A DNA stretch of 64,000 nt from Leptotrichia shahii (GCF_008327825.1 NZ_AP019827.1:1984001-2048000); one strand, 5' to 3'; positions 7,135 through 16,153 are shown, counted from the stretch's first letter. The notes: generated by a model from the letters alone, not told the origin. Numbers and translations: made by a program.

Positions 7135-10100
7135 TTATTTAGTATATCCTTTTCGTTCTTCTTCTTTTCCTTGTCTTCTTTTTTCTTCCTTTTCTTTTTG
7201 TTTTCTTTCTTTTCTTTCTTCAACCAACGAATACAACACTGGCGTAAAGAACAATGTCAATACCGTACAGAATGAAAGTCCAAACATTACCGCAATAGCC
7301 ATTCCTTGATAATATCCCGAGCTTCCTTTACTTGAGAATACCATTGGAAGCCATCCCAATACAGTTGTAAGTGTTGTCATTAAAATTGGTCGGAGTCTTG
7401 AACCACAGGCTTCTACTAAGGCATCGTGTATCGTCCAGCCTTTTTTCCGCAGTCCTGCAACGAAATCAAGCATTACAATCGCATTATTAACCGCCATACC
7501 AAATAACATCAAGATACCGATCATAACGAACATACTAAGTTGTACTCTAGTTATCGCTAATCCTAAAATTACTCCAATCATAGAAAGTGGCAATGTTGTC
7601 ATAATCATAAGCGGCAAGATAAATGATTCTAGCTGAACTGCAAGTACTGTATAAATCAACACAATCGCAAGTAGCAAGTCTTTCATAATTTGTCCACCCA
7701 TTTCAGATTGGTTTTTAGCTTGTCCTGCTACTCCAATTTTATATCCTTCAGCTGGATTTGTTTTCTTGAATGACTGTTGAATAAATGCTGCTGCATCGTT
7801 AAACCCTTTCGAACTATCCAAGTTTGCACCAATTGTTACAATTCTTGTTCCATTTTCTGTTGAAATAGTTGAAGCACTTTCTTCATACTGCATTGTAGCA
7901 ATATCCCCTAATCTAACATAAGTTCCTTTATTAGTTTTTATCTCTAAATCCATAATTTTATTCAATGAATTTTTTTGATTTTTTTCTAATTCCAGTACTA
8001 CATCCAATGTTTCTGTACTTTGAGTTACATCAATCGGATTTGCAGATCCAGAAGCTGTCATAAACAACATTTGAGTAATATCTGTTACAGTTATTCCATA
8101 ACTTTCAGCTTTTACTCTGTCTACTTCCAGCTTAGCCTGTGGATATCCCCCTTCTGTTGATGACTTAACATCTTTAAACCATGACTGGCTTTTCATGTCA
8201 GCCATTATTGCATTTGCTATTCTATTCAATTCTTGTGGGTCATCACCTTCTATTTGAAACGAATAATCTTTCTGCGATGAACGACCTCCTGCTTTTTGCG
8301 GTGAAACTGCAAGTGTTACATTTGGTAAATCCTTTAATTTTTCCCTAACACGATTCATTGCTTTCATTGTGTCTTTTTTTACGTCGACATTTATTACCGC
8401 TGCATCTTTTGAAGCAAGTACATTTATATCTTTAGTCGCTGGATCCGCTTTTACAACTGCCTCCATTTTATTCGCAATATCTTTTGATACATCTAAATCT
8501 AGCCCAGTCGCAAGTGTCGCAACTACCGAATATTGATTATCATCAATTGTTGGGAAGAATGTAGTTTTTACTGTTTTTCCTATTCCAAATACAACTACTA
8601 CAAATGCTATTACAATTCCAATTACCATTTTCCAACTATTTCCCAATACTTTTGCCACTAATTCTTTATATTTATCCCTAAATGCATTAAATCTATCGGC
8701 TTTTTCAGCATTATCTGAGATTTTTTTAACATCTAAAAATAAACTTGAAGCCATCGGAACCCATAACATCGCAACAATAATCGAAGCTGATAACGCAAAC
8801 ATCATTGAAAATGCAATACTTTTAAATACTTCTTTAGTAATTCCTTCAAACAATATAATAGGTAGAAATACACAAACTGAAGTCGCCGTTGACGCCATCA
8901 TCGGAAGAATTACTTCATTTGTACCCCGTACCGCTGCTACATCTGCTGGTTCCTTATTAATCTGAATGTGATCAAAAATATTATCCAGTGTAACAACCCC
9001 GTTATCTACCAGTGATCCGACCGCAAGTGACAATCCCATTAACGAAATCATATTCAATGTTATTCCTTGTGTTGTAAGTAAGAAGAACGTAAACATTGCT
9101 GAAATCGGAATCAATGTTCCCACGACTAATGATGCTCTCAAGTTTTTCAAGAATACAAAAAGCACTATAATTGTAATGATAACCGCTTGTATCCCAGAAC
9201 TTGCAACATTTTTTATTGATTCACTAACTTTCTCACTGTTATCAACTATTATATTATAATTAGAACCTTCTGGAAATAATGGTTTTGCTTCTTTCAAAGT
9301 TTCCTTAGCCTTTTTCGCAACCTCTACCAAGTTACCATCTTTACTCTTTTGAATCATAACAGCAACCATTTCTTTTCCATTATATGTTACATACGATGTT
9401 GGATCCTCTGTTCCATACTCAACTTTTGCCACATCAGCCAATCTAACCGTTTGATTATTTTGATTTGAAATAATTATATCTTGAATTTGATCAAGCTCTT
9501 TTAACTCCCCATCAACTTTTAAGATAAATTCTTTCGTCCCATCAGTTATCGTACCTGCTGGTGTTACTGTATTAGCTGCTTTTATTTTACTATAAATTTC
9601 TGCCGCTGACAAATTATATTCCTTCAATCTAGCTGGATCCAACCAAACTTTAATTTGTCTTGTCGCATTACCCATTATAGAAATATTACCAATACCTCTA
9701 TTTCTTTTCAATCTAGGCTGTAATGTTTCTTCAGCAAACGATGTTATTAACTGTTTATTTTCCCCAGTAATCCCAATCATCAGTGCCATATTGGAGCTAC
9801 CTGTCGCATCCATTTTTGATACTGTAGGATCTTTAAAGTTATCATCATCTGGCAATTGTCCTTTTATTTTATCTATTTGTGTTTGAACTTGTACTTGTTT
9901 AATATCTGTATCTACACCATAGTTAAACTCTATCATAACTACTGATGAACCATAAGAAGATGAAGTTGTTATATTTTTAATTCCATCTACATTTAATGCC
10001 GCATCTTCCAGTTTTTTTGATACTTGCGTTTTTACATCTTCCGCTGTTGCTCCCGTCCAAGTGGCATTAATAACAACTATCGGTATATCGAAATCTGGTA

Positions 10101-10209
10101 TTCTCTCCTGTTTCATACCCGTCATCGCTACCCAACCAGCAAAAATCATAAATATAAGTATCATCGTTGTCGACACTACTTTCTTCGTTGCAAATTCTGC
10201 TACTGTCAT
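7135..10209 (-). CDS. RND family multidrug efflux permease (AcrB-like)
   Basis: Inner-membrane proton-driven efflux permease of 1024 residues, the usual length. It has the HAE1-type layout: an N-terminal helix, a first large periplasmic loop, a helix bundle carrying GSLVDNGVVTLDN (proton-relay Asp in helix 4), a second periplasmic loop and a final helix bundle with AVNNAIVMLDF. The C-terminus is a highly charged Lys/Glu tail. It works with the adaptor and TolC-like genes upstream. A 281-base gap containing a dispersed repeat separates it from the adaptor gene, unusually long for one operon. The substrate cannot be told from sequence. Confidence 0.95.
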   Translation of the reverse strand: MTVAEFATKKVVSTTMILIFMIFAGWVAMTGMKQERIPDFDIPIVVINATWTGATAEDVKTQVSKKLEDAALNVDGIKNITTSSSYGSSVVMIEFNYGVDTDIKQVQVQTQIDKIKGQLPDDDNFKDPTVSKMDATGSSNMALMIGITGENKQLITSFAEETLQPRLKRNRGIGNISIMGNATRQIKVWLDPARLKEYNLSAAEIYSKIKAANTVTPAGTITDGTKEFILKVDGELKELDQIQDIIISNQNNQTVRLADVAKVEYGTEDPTSYVTYNGKEMVAVMIQKSKDGNLVEVAKKAKETLKEAKPLFPEGSNYNIIVDNSEKVSESIKNVASSGIQAVIITIIVLFVFLKNLRASLVVGTLIPISAMFTFFLLTTQGITLNMISLMGLSLAVGSLVDNGVVTLDNIFDHIQINKEPADVAAVRGTNEVILPMMASTATSVCVFLPIILFEGITKEVFKSIAFSMMFALSASIIVAMLWVPMASSLFLDVKKISDNAEKADRFNAFRDKYKELVAKVLGNSWKMVIGIVIAFVVVVFGIGKTVKTTFFPTIDDNQYSVVATLATGLDLDVSKDIANKMEAVVKADPATKDINVLASKDAAVINVDVKKDTMKAMNRVREKLKDLPNVTLAVSPQKAGGRSSQKDYSFQIEGDDPQELNRIANAIMADMKSQSWFKDVKSSTEGGYPQAKLEVDRVKAESYGITVTDITQMLFMTASGSANPIDVTQSTETLDVVLELEKNQKNSLNKIMDLEIKTNKGTYVRLGDIATMQYEESASTISTENGTRIVTIGANLDSSKGFNDAAAFIQQSFKKTNPAEGYKIGVAGQAKNQSEMGGQIMKDLLLAIVLIYTVLAVQLESFILPLMIMTTLPLSMIGVILGLAITRVQLSMFVMIGILMLFGMAVNNAIVMLDFVAGLRKKGWTIHDALVEACGSRLRPILMTTLTTVLGWLPMVFSSKGSSGYYQGMAIAVMFGLSFCTVLTLFFTPVLYSLVEERKERKQKEKEEKRRQGKEEERKGYTK

Positions 10210-10319
10210 TTTATCTCATACGATTGCAATAACCGTACTCTCCTTTCCATATTTTTTGTCATCCATTTATAAAAGTATAAAAATTCCAATAACCACAATA
10301 TTTTTCTATACTTGACTTT

Positions 10320-10378
10320 CCTGTTTTTCTCCACTCTTTTACAAGGGTTCTTGACCCATTATGGTTATAACCTTTTAA
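10320..10378 (+). repeat. dispersed intergenic repeat, copy 2 (inside efflux operon)
   Basis: Core TTACAAGGGTTCTTGACCCA (10339-10358) followed by TTATGGTTATAACC, the same order as the copy at 16405. It sits between the adaptor and permease genes, both minus strand, so it is probably transcribed as part of the efflux mRNA. Confidence 0.55.
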
Positions 10379-10490
10379 TTTATTGACTTTTTCATTCGCC
10401 TAATATTTTTTGTAAAAACATAATTTTAGTTCTCTATTTATACTCTTTTCCAAAAATTTTTATAGTAAATATTCTCAATATCTATTATTT

Positions 10491-11690
10491 TTATTGCACA
10501 ATATTAACTTTTTCATTCGCCTGTACAACATTTTGCCCATCAACAACTAGCTGGTCTCCTGATGTCAACCCATCTCCAGTTACCGCCGCATATTCTTCAT
10601 TTTGATTAGAAATATTTATCGGTATCATAACTGCTTTTCCATCTCTAATAACATAGACAACTTGCTGAACTCCTCTTACTACAATTGATTTTTTAGGAAT
10701 TATTAACCCGTCTTCAGCTCCTGTTGCAATATTTGCTTTTCCGTACATTCCACTTTTTAATTCTCTATCAGGATTTGGGAATTTAACTTTTACAATGAAT
10801 TGTCTGCTGGCTGAATCAGCTGAAGCAGCTATTTCATAAACTGTTCCAATAATTTCTTTACCATTCAGTTCATCAACTTTTACAGTTGCCTGTGCTCCCA
10901 TTTGAATTTTTTTAACAATTTCCGCTGGAACTCCAATTTCCAATTTCATTTCACTTTCATTAACTAATGTAAATAGCTGTGCTCCTGCCGATACTTGCTG
11001 ATGTCTTTCCAAATTCATATTTGCAATATATCCGCTAACTTTAGTCTTAATAACTGTTTTACTATTATTGTCATTTGCTGTAGCCAAATCAGCTTGTGCT
11101 GAACTCAAACTGTTTTTTCTGGAAGACAATGCATTTACTGCTGTATTATAGTTGCTTCTAGCTGAATTTAAATTAGCTTGTGCTGAACTCAATTTTGTTT
11201 GTGCTGTCAAGAAATCTGTTTCTGTTATTAATCTCTTATCATATAGCATTTTATATTTTTGATAATTAATTCTAGCTTCTTCAACTGCCGCTTCTGCTGA
11301 TGCTATATTACTTCTAGCTGCACTTACATCTCCATGTGCCGAACTGATATTAGATTCTGCCGTTCTCACATTTGAAACTGCCGATCTGACACCTGATCTT
11401 GCTGCCTGATTATCAATCGCTACAATAACTTGCCCAGCATTTACATAATCACCATTTTTCCCATTTACTACTACAACTTCCCCGCTCGAAGTCGCTGTAT
11501 AAGGTATTTCTTCAATCCCTTTTATCGAACCGCTCGCCGTATATCCTAACGACATTTGATTTTGACCAATTACTTGTACTTTTACTGGTCTCGCTGTAGA
11601 TGAATTTCCTCTTGGTTTTTTCTTTCCACAAGAAACAGTCAGCAATGCTAATATTATCATCACTATAATTGCTTTTTTATTTATCTTCAT
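10491..11690 (-). CDS. RND efflux periplasmic adaptor lipoprotein (membrane fusion protein)
   Basis: Links the RND permease to the outer-membrane channel. I start at 11690, where ATG follows GGGAGGCAAA, giving 399 residues; an upstream in-frame ATG at 11723 lacks a ribosome site and would spoil the signal peptide. The signal peptide ends in the lipobox TVSC (Cys21), so it is a lipoprotein. Barrel-sandwich halves flank a long helical hairpin rich in Ala, Ser and Asn (about residues 90-200), then beta-barrel and membrane-proximal domains ending VQANEKVNIVQ. It stands 85 bases after the TolC-like gene. Confidence 0.93.
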   Translation of the reverse strand: MKINKKAIIVMIILALLTVSCGKKKPRGNSSTARPVKVQVIGQNQMSLGYTASGSIKGIEEIPYTATSSGEVVVVNGKNGDYVNAGQVIVAIDNQAARSGVRSAVSNVRTAESNISSAHGDVSAARSNIASAEAAVEEARINYQKYKMLYDKRLITETDFLTAQTKLSSAQANLNSARSNYNTAVNALSSRKNSLSSAQADLATANDNNSKTVIKTKVSGYIANMNLERHQQVSAGAQLFTLVNESEMKLEIGVPAEIVKKIQMGAQATVKVDELNGKEIIGTVYEIAASADSASRQFIVKVKFPNPDRELKSGMYGKANIATGAEDGLIIPKKSIVVRGVQQVVYVIRDGKAVMIPINISNQNEEYAAVTGDGLTSGDQLVVDGQNVVQANEKVNIVQ

Positions 11691-11775
11691 TTTGCCTCCC
11701 AATTTTCTATTTTTATTTTTCAATAATCATTTATAAAAATTTAAAAATTTTAATTATCTCATTTTTTCAATATTC

Positions 11776-13047
11776 CTAATCTAAAAATGCTCCATATTTA
11801 GAAACTAAAAAGTAATAATTCAATTTAGCCTGTGCATAATTTACTCTAGCCTGTCTTAAATTTGTTTCTGATTGCAATAAATTTTCCATTGTAATTAATC
11901 TATATGAATATCTTTCTCTTTCTAAATTATAAGATTCTTCTGCTTTTTGGACCGCCAGCTGTAATGCCGCTATACTTTTTTCAAGAGATCTCAATTGATA
12001 ATAAGTTTTTTTCATATTAGCTTGAACAGCTTCCAAAGTTTGGTCTACTTGAACTGCTGATATTTCCTGAGTCTTTTTCGCATAATTCACATTATTTTTT
12101 CTTGTCCCCCAGTCAAATATGTCCCAGCTCCACTTTACTCCAGCTGAAGTCGTAAAATTCCTTGTCTTAAAAATATTTCCAAATTTATCTTGACTTTGTA
12201 ATACACCATAATTTACCATTCCACTAATTGTCGGTTTAAAGTCAGCTTCTTGTATCTTTATATTTTTTTTGCTTAGATCATTTTGTTTCACAGCCATTTT
12301 GTATTCTGTATTTTCTATCGGCAATTTTGCTAAATCTTCATCCAATTTAACTGTTTTTGTAAAGTTATCCTCTACTCCAAATGGAACTATCTCGATTTGC
12401 GAACTATTTTTCACTCCAATTAAAATTCCCAATGCTTCTTTTGAAACTTCAATATTTCCTTCCTGTTCCACAATTTGCGCTTCAATGGACGCCACGCTTC
12501 TTTCTGCTTCAGTAAGCTCTGGCTGAGTAGTCATCCTCAAATCATACAATTCTTTTTGTGTTTTTAAATTCTCATCTAACGTTTCCTTTGATTTCTGCAA
12601 TACTCCCAACGTGCTCATTGCATTATAAACATCAATATATGCCTGAACTGTACTTAAAACTGTATCTTTTTTCACTTTATCCAGACTAAGCTGCGCCAAC
12701 GTCAATTTTTCTTTACTAATTTCATGATTCAACTTCAATTTTCCACCTGTATAAATAGGCTGTGATAATGTTAAATAATGTTGATAAGCCTCTCCAGTTC
12801 TATTAAATTTTTTATCTAAATGCCCTTGAGCACTTCCCGAATAGCCTACTGTAAAAAATTTATTTGCCCAGGCTCTATCCACATCTATTTTCTCTTGTTC
12901 TGTTTTTAACATCTCAATCTTAATATCTTTATTATTTTTAATTGCCATTTCTGCCGCTTCTTGTATTGTTATTTTTTCCGCAAGACTTGGGATTGCAATT
13001 ATCAATAATAATGACATCACTATCATTCGCAATTTATTTTTTTTCAT
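11776..13047 (-). CDS. TolC-like outer-membrane efflux protein
   Basis: Outer-membrane channel of 423 residues. It has a cleavable signal peptide (residues 1-23, ending SLAEK) and two repeated OEP-type halves, each with long amphipathic helices (for example the TLGVLQKSKETL and SLEKSIAALQLA segments). It lies only 9 bases after the TetR gene and 85 bases before the adaptor gene, so the three-component pump is encoded in order regulator, channel, adaptor, permease. Presence of this channel confirms a two-membrane cell envelope. Confidence 0.93.
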   Translation of the reverse strand: MKKNKLRMIVMSLLLIIAIPSLAEKITIQEAAEMAIKNNKDIKIEMLKTEQEKIDVDRAWANKFFTVGYSGSAQGHLDKKFNRTGEAYQHYLTLSQPIYTGGKLKLNHEISKEKLTLAQLSLDKVKKDTVLSTVQAYIDVYNAMSTLGVLQKSKETLDENLKTQKELYDLRMTTQPELTEAERSVASIEAQIVEQEGNIEVSKEALGILIGVKNSSQIEIVPFGVEDNFTKTVKLDEDLAKLPIENTEYKMAVKQNDLSKKNIKIQEADFKPTISGMVNYGVLQSQDKFGNIFKTRNFTTSAGVKWSWDIFDWGTRKNNVNYAKKTQEISAVQVDQTLEAVQANMKKTYYQLRSLEKSIAALQLAVQKAEESYNLERERYSYRLITMENLLQSETNLRQARVNYAQAKLNYYFLVSKYGAFLD

Positions 13048-13056
13048 TTTGTCCTC

Positions 13057-13686
13057 CTATTTAATCTGTTTCAGTGCATTATCGATGAATTTTACAATTT
13101 CATTAATCAATTTCTGATTATCCTCTACTATCCCGTCAAATTCTTCTTTTGAAGAAAAAGTATACTCTTTTTTACATACAATTTTTTCAATCAAATAATT
13201 ATTAATTGCCAGAATTATAAAATCTGAAATAATTTCCATATCGTATTCCCTGTTACTTTCATATCTTAAAAGTATATTTTCTTTAATAAAACTCTTAAAA
13301 AATTTTGTCATCTCTTCATGAAACTTCCCTGCAATTGTATTTTGAGCAAAAGACCTTACTATTCCAATATCCACATTATTCAAAAGTTCTAGAAAACTTT
13401 TAAATCTCTCTTTAATAAAATTTTCCAAAGTTTTTCTCGGATTTTCATCAATTTCTACTTTTGAATATTTTTTCATTTCAGATTTTTTTACACTTTCTAA
13501 TACTTCACACAAAAGTTCCTCTTTCGTTTTGAAATACGTATAAAAACTCCCTTTTGAAATTCCCAGCTTTCTTGTTATATCCTCAACTTTTGTATCCGTA
13601 TACCCATTTTTTCTAAATAATTCAAAGGCTTTTTCCAATATTTTTCTTTTTTTCTGTTTTTTTATATTTTTTTCTTTCCCAGACAT
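13057..13686 (-). CDS. TetR-family repressor of the efflux operon
   Basis: A 209-residue regulator with an N-terminal TetR helix-turn-helix (DITRKLGISKGSFYTYFKTK, about residues 40-60) and a variable ligand-binding C-terminal domain. I use the ATG at 13686; a TTG five codons upstream is possible but less well placed. The gene is first in the efflux operon, and a perfect palindrome lies between its promoter and start codon. The obvious model is autorepression relieved when a pump substrate binds. Ligand unknown. Confidence 0.9.
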   Translation of the reverse strand: MSGKEKNIKKQKKRKILEKAFELFRKNGYTDTKVEDITRKLGISKGSFYTYFKTKEELLCEVLESVKKSEMKKYSKVEIDENPRKTLENFIKERFKSFLELLNNVDIGIVRSFAQNTIAGKFHEEMTKFFKSFIKENILLRYESNREYDMEIISDFIILAINNYLIEKIVCKKEYTFSSKEEFDGIVEDNQKLINEIVKFIDNALKQIK

Positions 13687-13708
13687 CTTCCTACCTAACA
13701 ATAAAAAT

Positions 13709-13722
13709 TGACTTACAAGTCA
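13709..13722. promoter_or_regulatory. candidate TetR operator palindrome
   Basis: TGACTTACAAGTCA is a perfect 6-2-6 palindrome located 23 bases before the TetR start codon and just downstream of its -10 element. The TGACT...AGTCA form is common for TetR-family operators (family knowledge). A bound repressor here would cover the transcription start. Confidence 0.65.
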
Positions 13723-13729
13723 TTGTATT

Positions 13730-13758
13730 ATAATATAATTTTTTTTCTAATTTGTCAA
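13730..13758 (-). promoter_or_regulatory. promoter of the tetR-efflux operon
   Basis: On the minus strand a perfect -35 TTGACA (13753-13758), a 17-base spacer and TATTAT (13730-13735) precede the operator palindrome and the TetR gene. Confidence 0.65.
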
Positions 13759-14061
13759 TCATTTTTCCAATAACTTTATAATCTTGACATGATAAATCTT
13801 TCTCTTTGTAAAATGCCTTTTTATTAGGTAAAACAGCTATGTTAATTTTTTAAAGAAATTCTAAAATCTGTTCAAATATTATACCATCTTCCATTAAATT
13901 AATGGATTCATTTATAAATTCTGTTTAAAAAGGATTCTTTCACTCTTGTTAGAAACAAATAAAATATGTTTTCTATTTTTTAAATAAAATCTGACATTAG
14001 TCATCTAACTGCATGAAATCCTAATTCTTTAATAAAAAATTTACTATTAAAAAAATAATAC
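13759..14061. other. gene-free stretch between tetR and the tRNA cluster
   Basis: No open reading frame of note. The segment around 13925-13975, read on the minus strand, resembles the dispersed intergenic repeat (a TTCTAACAAGAG..AATCC core as in the 14504 copy), so a decayed inverted copy is likely. Otherwise AT-rich sequence without visible signals. Confidence 0.35.
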
Positions 14062-14097
14062 AAAAAAAATGCAAAACAGTATAATTACTGATTTGCA
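14062..14097 (-). terminator. terminator of the tRNA operon
   Basis: On the minus strand TGCAAA.CAGT pairs with ACTG..TTGCA and is followed by eight T. It lies 29 bases after the 3' end of tRNA-Phe. Confidence 0.75.
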
Positions 14098-14125
14098 CTA
14101 TATATCCTAATTTTAGTTGTTATGA

Positions 14126-14201
14126 TGGTGCCCAGACGCGGAATCGAACCACGGACACAGGGATTTTCAGTCCCTTGCTCTACCGACTGAGCTATCTGGG
14201 C
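14126..14201 (-). tRNA. tRNA-Phe (GAA)
   Basis: 76 bases on the minus strand with acceptor GCCCAGA pairing TCTGGGC, D-arm, anticodon stem-loop GGGA-CTGAAAA-TCCC with anticodon GAA, a T-arm with GGTTCGATTCC, and an encoded CCA end. Confidence 0.96.
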
Positions 14202-14206
14202 ATAAA

Positions 14207-14283
14207 TGGCGGAAGTGACGAGACTCGAACTCGCGACATCTTGCGTGACAGGCAAGCACTCTAACCAACTGAGCTACACCTCC
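14207..14283 (-). tRNA. tRNA-Asp (GTC)
   Basis: 77 bases on the minus strand. Acceptor arms GGAGGTG and CACTTCC pair (one G-T pair). The anticodon stem CTTGC/GCAAG encloses the loop CTGTCAC with anticodon GTC; the CCA end is encoded. Five bases separate it from tRNA-Phe. Confidence 0.95.
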
Positions 14284-14290
14284 ATAAAAA

Positions 14291-14366
14291 TGGTGGTCAC
14301 AATTGGGCTCGAACCAATGACCCCCTGCTTGTAAGGCAGGTGCTCTCCCAACTGAGCTATGCGACC
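14291..14366 (-). tRNA. tRNA-Val (TAC)
   Basis: 76 bases on the minus strand. Acceptor GGTCGCA pairs with TGTGACC; anticodon stem CCTGC/GCAGG with loop CTTACAA gives anticodon TAC; CCA is encoded. First gene of the Val-Asp-Phe cluster. Confidence 0.96.
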
Positions 14367-14388
14367 ACATTAATTTTATTACTTAATA

Positions 14389-14417
14389 AGTATAACATAT
14401 ATTTACAAATATTTCAA
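14389..14417 (-). promoter_or_regulatory. promoter of the tRNA operon
   Basis: On the minus strand TTGAAA (14412-14417), a 17-base spacer and TATACT (14389-14394) stand 23 bases before tRNA-Val. Confidence 0.6.
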
Positions 14418-14503
14418 CTCTTTTTTTAAAATTTTTATTATTATTCTACTTTTTTTAAATTCAGACCATTAAATCCTTAAAAAATCATTCTTTTTGCAAC
14501 TTT

Positions 14504-14605
14504 ATACTAAACCTCATTTAAAAAATAGAGATTATTTTTTACTTATTTTCTAACAAGGGGTCAAAATCCCTTGTGTTGCAAAAGTTATACAAAACTATTG
14601 TTTCA
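14504..14605 (+). repeat. dispersed intergenic repeat, copy 3
   Basis: Left flank TACTAAACCTCATTTAAAAA, core hairpin ACAAGGG-gtcaaaat-CCCTTGT (14553-14574) and right flank with TTATACAAAACTATTGTTT. Left flank and overall length match the copy at 22331 closely. No terminal inverted repeats or coding capacity seen. Confidence 0.6.
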
Positions 14606-14661
14606 AGCGGGAATAGTATTAAAATATCATAGACTGCATAATATATTTCAAAAAATATAAA

Positions 14662-14733
14662 AACTCATGATAGTTTCATATTAAAATGTTATTAATCACA
14701 AAAACATTAATGAAAGGAAATATATCATGAGTT
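14662..14733. repeat. inverted repeat at the IS remnant
   Basis: AACTCATGATA (14662-14672) and TATCATGAGTT (14723-14733) are perfect 11-base complements; the right arm contains the start codon of the IS30-like remnant. It may be a regulatory hairpin of the lost element or part of its end. Confidence 0.5.
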
Positions 14734-14846
14734 ATGAGTATTTTACCATAAATGTAAGAAATAAACTAGAAGTTCTGCTAAAAGAAAATTACAGAATTTC
14801 TAAAATTGCTCAAATCCTTAATTTATTAATAAGGATTTATTATTAG
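14727..14846 (+). pseudogene. IS30-family transposase remnant (N-terminal 39 codons)
   Basis: A short reading frame with a good ribosome site (GAAAGGAAA) encodes MSYEYFTINVRN, then ENYRISKIAQILN. This matches the usual N-terminus of IS30-type transposases, in which a conserved opening is followed by a helix-turn-helix (I/S-x-I-A-x-x-L). It stops after 39 codons and no catalytic domain follows, so only the 5' end of an old insertion sequence survives. Family assignment is from motif memory. Confidence 0.6.
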
Positions 14847-14949
14847 ATTTTAATTAATAATTATATATAAAATATCAAATATTCTTATTGAAAAATATCA
14901 ATTAATATTAATAAAATCTTTCCATTTTAACATTTCCCTTTAAAAAATT

Positions 14950-15201
14950 TTATTTTTTATTAATTGCTCCAATTATCCAAAGTAAAATGCATGCTCCTAC
15001 TACAGATACTAAAACACTATGAAAATTGAATCCTGTTACTTTTTGATGCCCAAAAAAATTAAAGACTACTCCACCAATAAAGGCACCAATGATTCCTGTC
15101 ACTATATTAGCCATTATTCCCATTGAAGCATTTTTATTCATTATCATGCTAGCTATCCAGCCAGAAAGACCACCAAGTATTAACCAAGCTATTATTCCCA
15201 T
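14950..15201 (-). CDS. GlsB/YeaQ/YmgE-family stress membrane protein
   Basis: An 83-residue membrane protein (transglycosylase-associated family) with three hydrophobic segments and the Gly-rich motif WLILGGLSGWIAS at the N-terminus, then NIVTGIIGAFIGG. Typical size for the family. It overlaps the upstream ytxG-like gene by 10 bases and has AGGAGGAAAT before its ATG. The family is induced by envelope or general stress in several bacteria; its molecular role is not established. Confidence 0.88.
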   Translation of the reverse strand: MGIIAWLILGGLSGWIASMIMNKNASMGIMANIVTGIIGAFIGGVVFNFFGHQKVTGFNFHSVLVSVVGACILLWIIGAINKK

Positions 15202-15707
15202 AATTTCCTCCTATTTTTTTTCTTTTTAAAGATTTTTTTTAATATATCCCAATAACTTAAGGCAATATTTACTATACTTATAAAACCATTAACATTTTTT
15301 TTAATGCCAGCACTTTTATCAATAAAGTTGCTAGCAATAGATTTACTTGATTCTGCAACGCTAGAAGAAACATTTTTAATGTTTTCTAAAGTTAAAGATA
15401 CATTACCAGAAGTATTAACAATATCTTTTTTAGAAGCTTTTAATATATCATTAACATTTTCCACTAATACATTTATTTTTTTTAAATTATTATTTGTATT
15501 TTCTAATATTTTTTCACTATTTTTTACTAAACTAGGAATCTGAGCAATACTTGTTTCTAATTGTTCCTTATTTTTTTGTAGTAAAGAATTTATTTTTGAG
15601 ATAACAGAAATAAGTTTTATTAATGTTATAAAAAATAATATAAAAAGTATTGCAAGTGAAACATTTAGAAGAATTTTGAAAATTAAATATAAATTTATTG
15701 TTACCAT
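15192..15707 (-). CDS. YtxG/DUF948-like membrane-anchored coiled-coil protein
   Basis: 171 residues: one strong transmembrane helix at about residues 8-30, then a long Asn/Ser/Lys-rich helical region with heptad-like spacing (about 35-140) and a basic C-terminus (KKIFKKKKNRRK). This is the layout of DUF948/YtxG general-stress proteins. The partner gene ytxH lies directly upstream, as in the Bacillus ytxGH pair. Function unknown; likely peripheral to the envelope on the cytoplasmic or outer face. Overlaps the next gene by 10 bases. Confidence 0.65.
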   Translation of the reverse strand: MVTINLYLIFKILLNVSLAILFILFFITLIKLISVISKINSLLQKNKEQLETSIAQIPSLVKNSEKILENTNNNLKKINVLVENVNDILKASKKDIVNTSGNVSLTLENIKNVSSSVAESSKSIASNFIDKSAGIKKNVNGFISIVNIALSYWDILKKIFKKKKNRRKLWE

Positions 15708-15726
15708 ATTTCCTCCTAGTTTCTTA

Positions 15727-16089
15727 CTATTTTTTTATTTCTTCTTTCACATCTTCTACTTTATCTTCAAAATCATCAATTTTTTCTGGAATAGTTTTAG
15801 TTTTGATTTCATCATATTTCTCAGCAATAGCTTCTTTCATATCAGAAGTTTTATCTTTAATATAATTTTTTGCATTATTAAGATTTTTACCTACATAATT
15901 AAGCCCTTCCTTAGTTGCATTTGAAATATCTTTTCTAGTTTCTTTTCCTGATTTTTTAGCAAATAGCACACCTAATGTAAATCCAGCACCTATACTAGCA
16001 AGAAATTTCAATGAATCAATTACTTGCTCATTCCTAATTGCTCTTTCTCTTTCAAGACGTTTTTCTTCAAAGTAATTTATTAATCCCAT
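15727..16089 (-). CDS. YtxH-like general stress protein
   Basis: 120 residues. A short hydrophobic stretch around FLASIGAGFTLGVLFAKKSGKETR is the YtxH signature, followed by a charged helical tail with Lys/Glu/Asp repeats. The ATG follows AGGAGG. First gene of a three-gene minus-strand operon with the ytxG-like and glsB-like genes, suggesting a shared envelope-stress role. Molecular function is not known for the family. Confidence 0.78.
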   Translation of the reverse strand: MGLINYFEEKRLERERAIRNEQVIDSLKFLASIGAGFTLGVLFAKKSGKETRKDISNATKEGLNYVGKNLNNAKNYIKDKTSDMKEAIAEKYDEIKTKTIPEKIDDFEDKVEDVKEEIKK

Positions 16090-16153
16090 ATTCTTACCTC
16101 CTAAAGTTATTATTTCATAAATATTAAAAAAATATAATATTATTGATAATCAT

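Noticed and set aside
7135-10209. loss of the proton-relay residue in the RND pump (VDN instead of VDD)
   Set aside because: The first Asp is kept and VDN is common in functional RND subfamilies, so this is not evidence of inactivity.
10024-10315. two overlapping plus-strand frames over the start of the RND pump gene
   Set aside because: Shadows of the permease 5' end; composition matches antisense of a membrane helix and there is no ribosome site.
14167-14370. 67-codon reading frame on the minus strand across the tRNA genes
   Set aside because: It is the translation of tRNA-Val, tRNA-Asp and part of tRNA-Phe; the tRNA folds are complete and no ribosome site is present.
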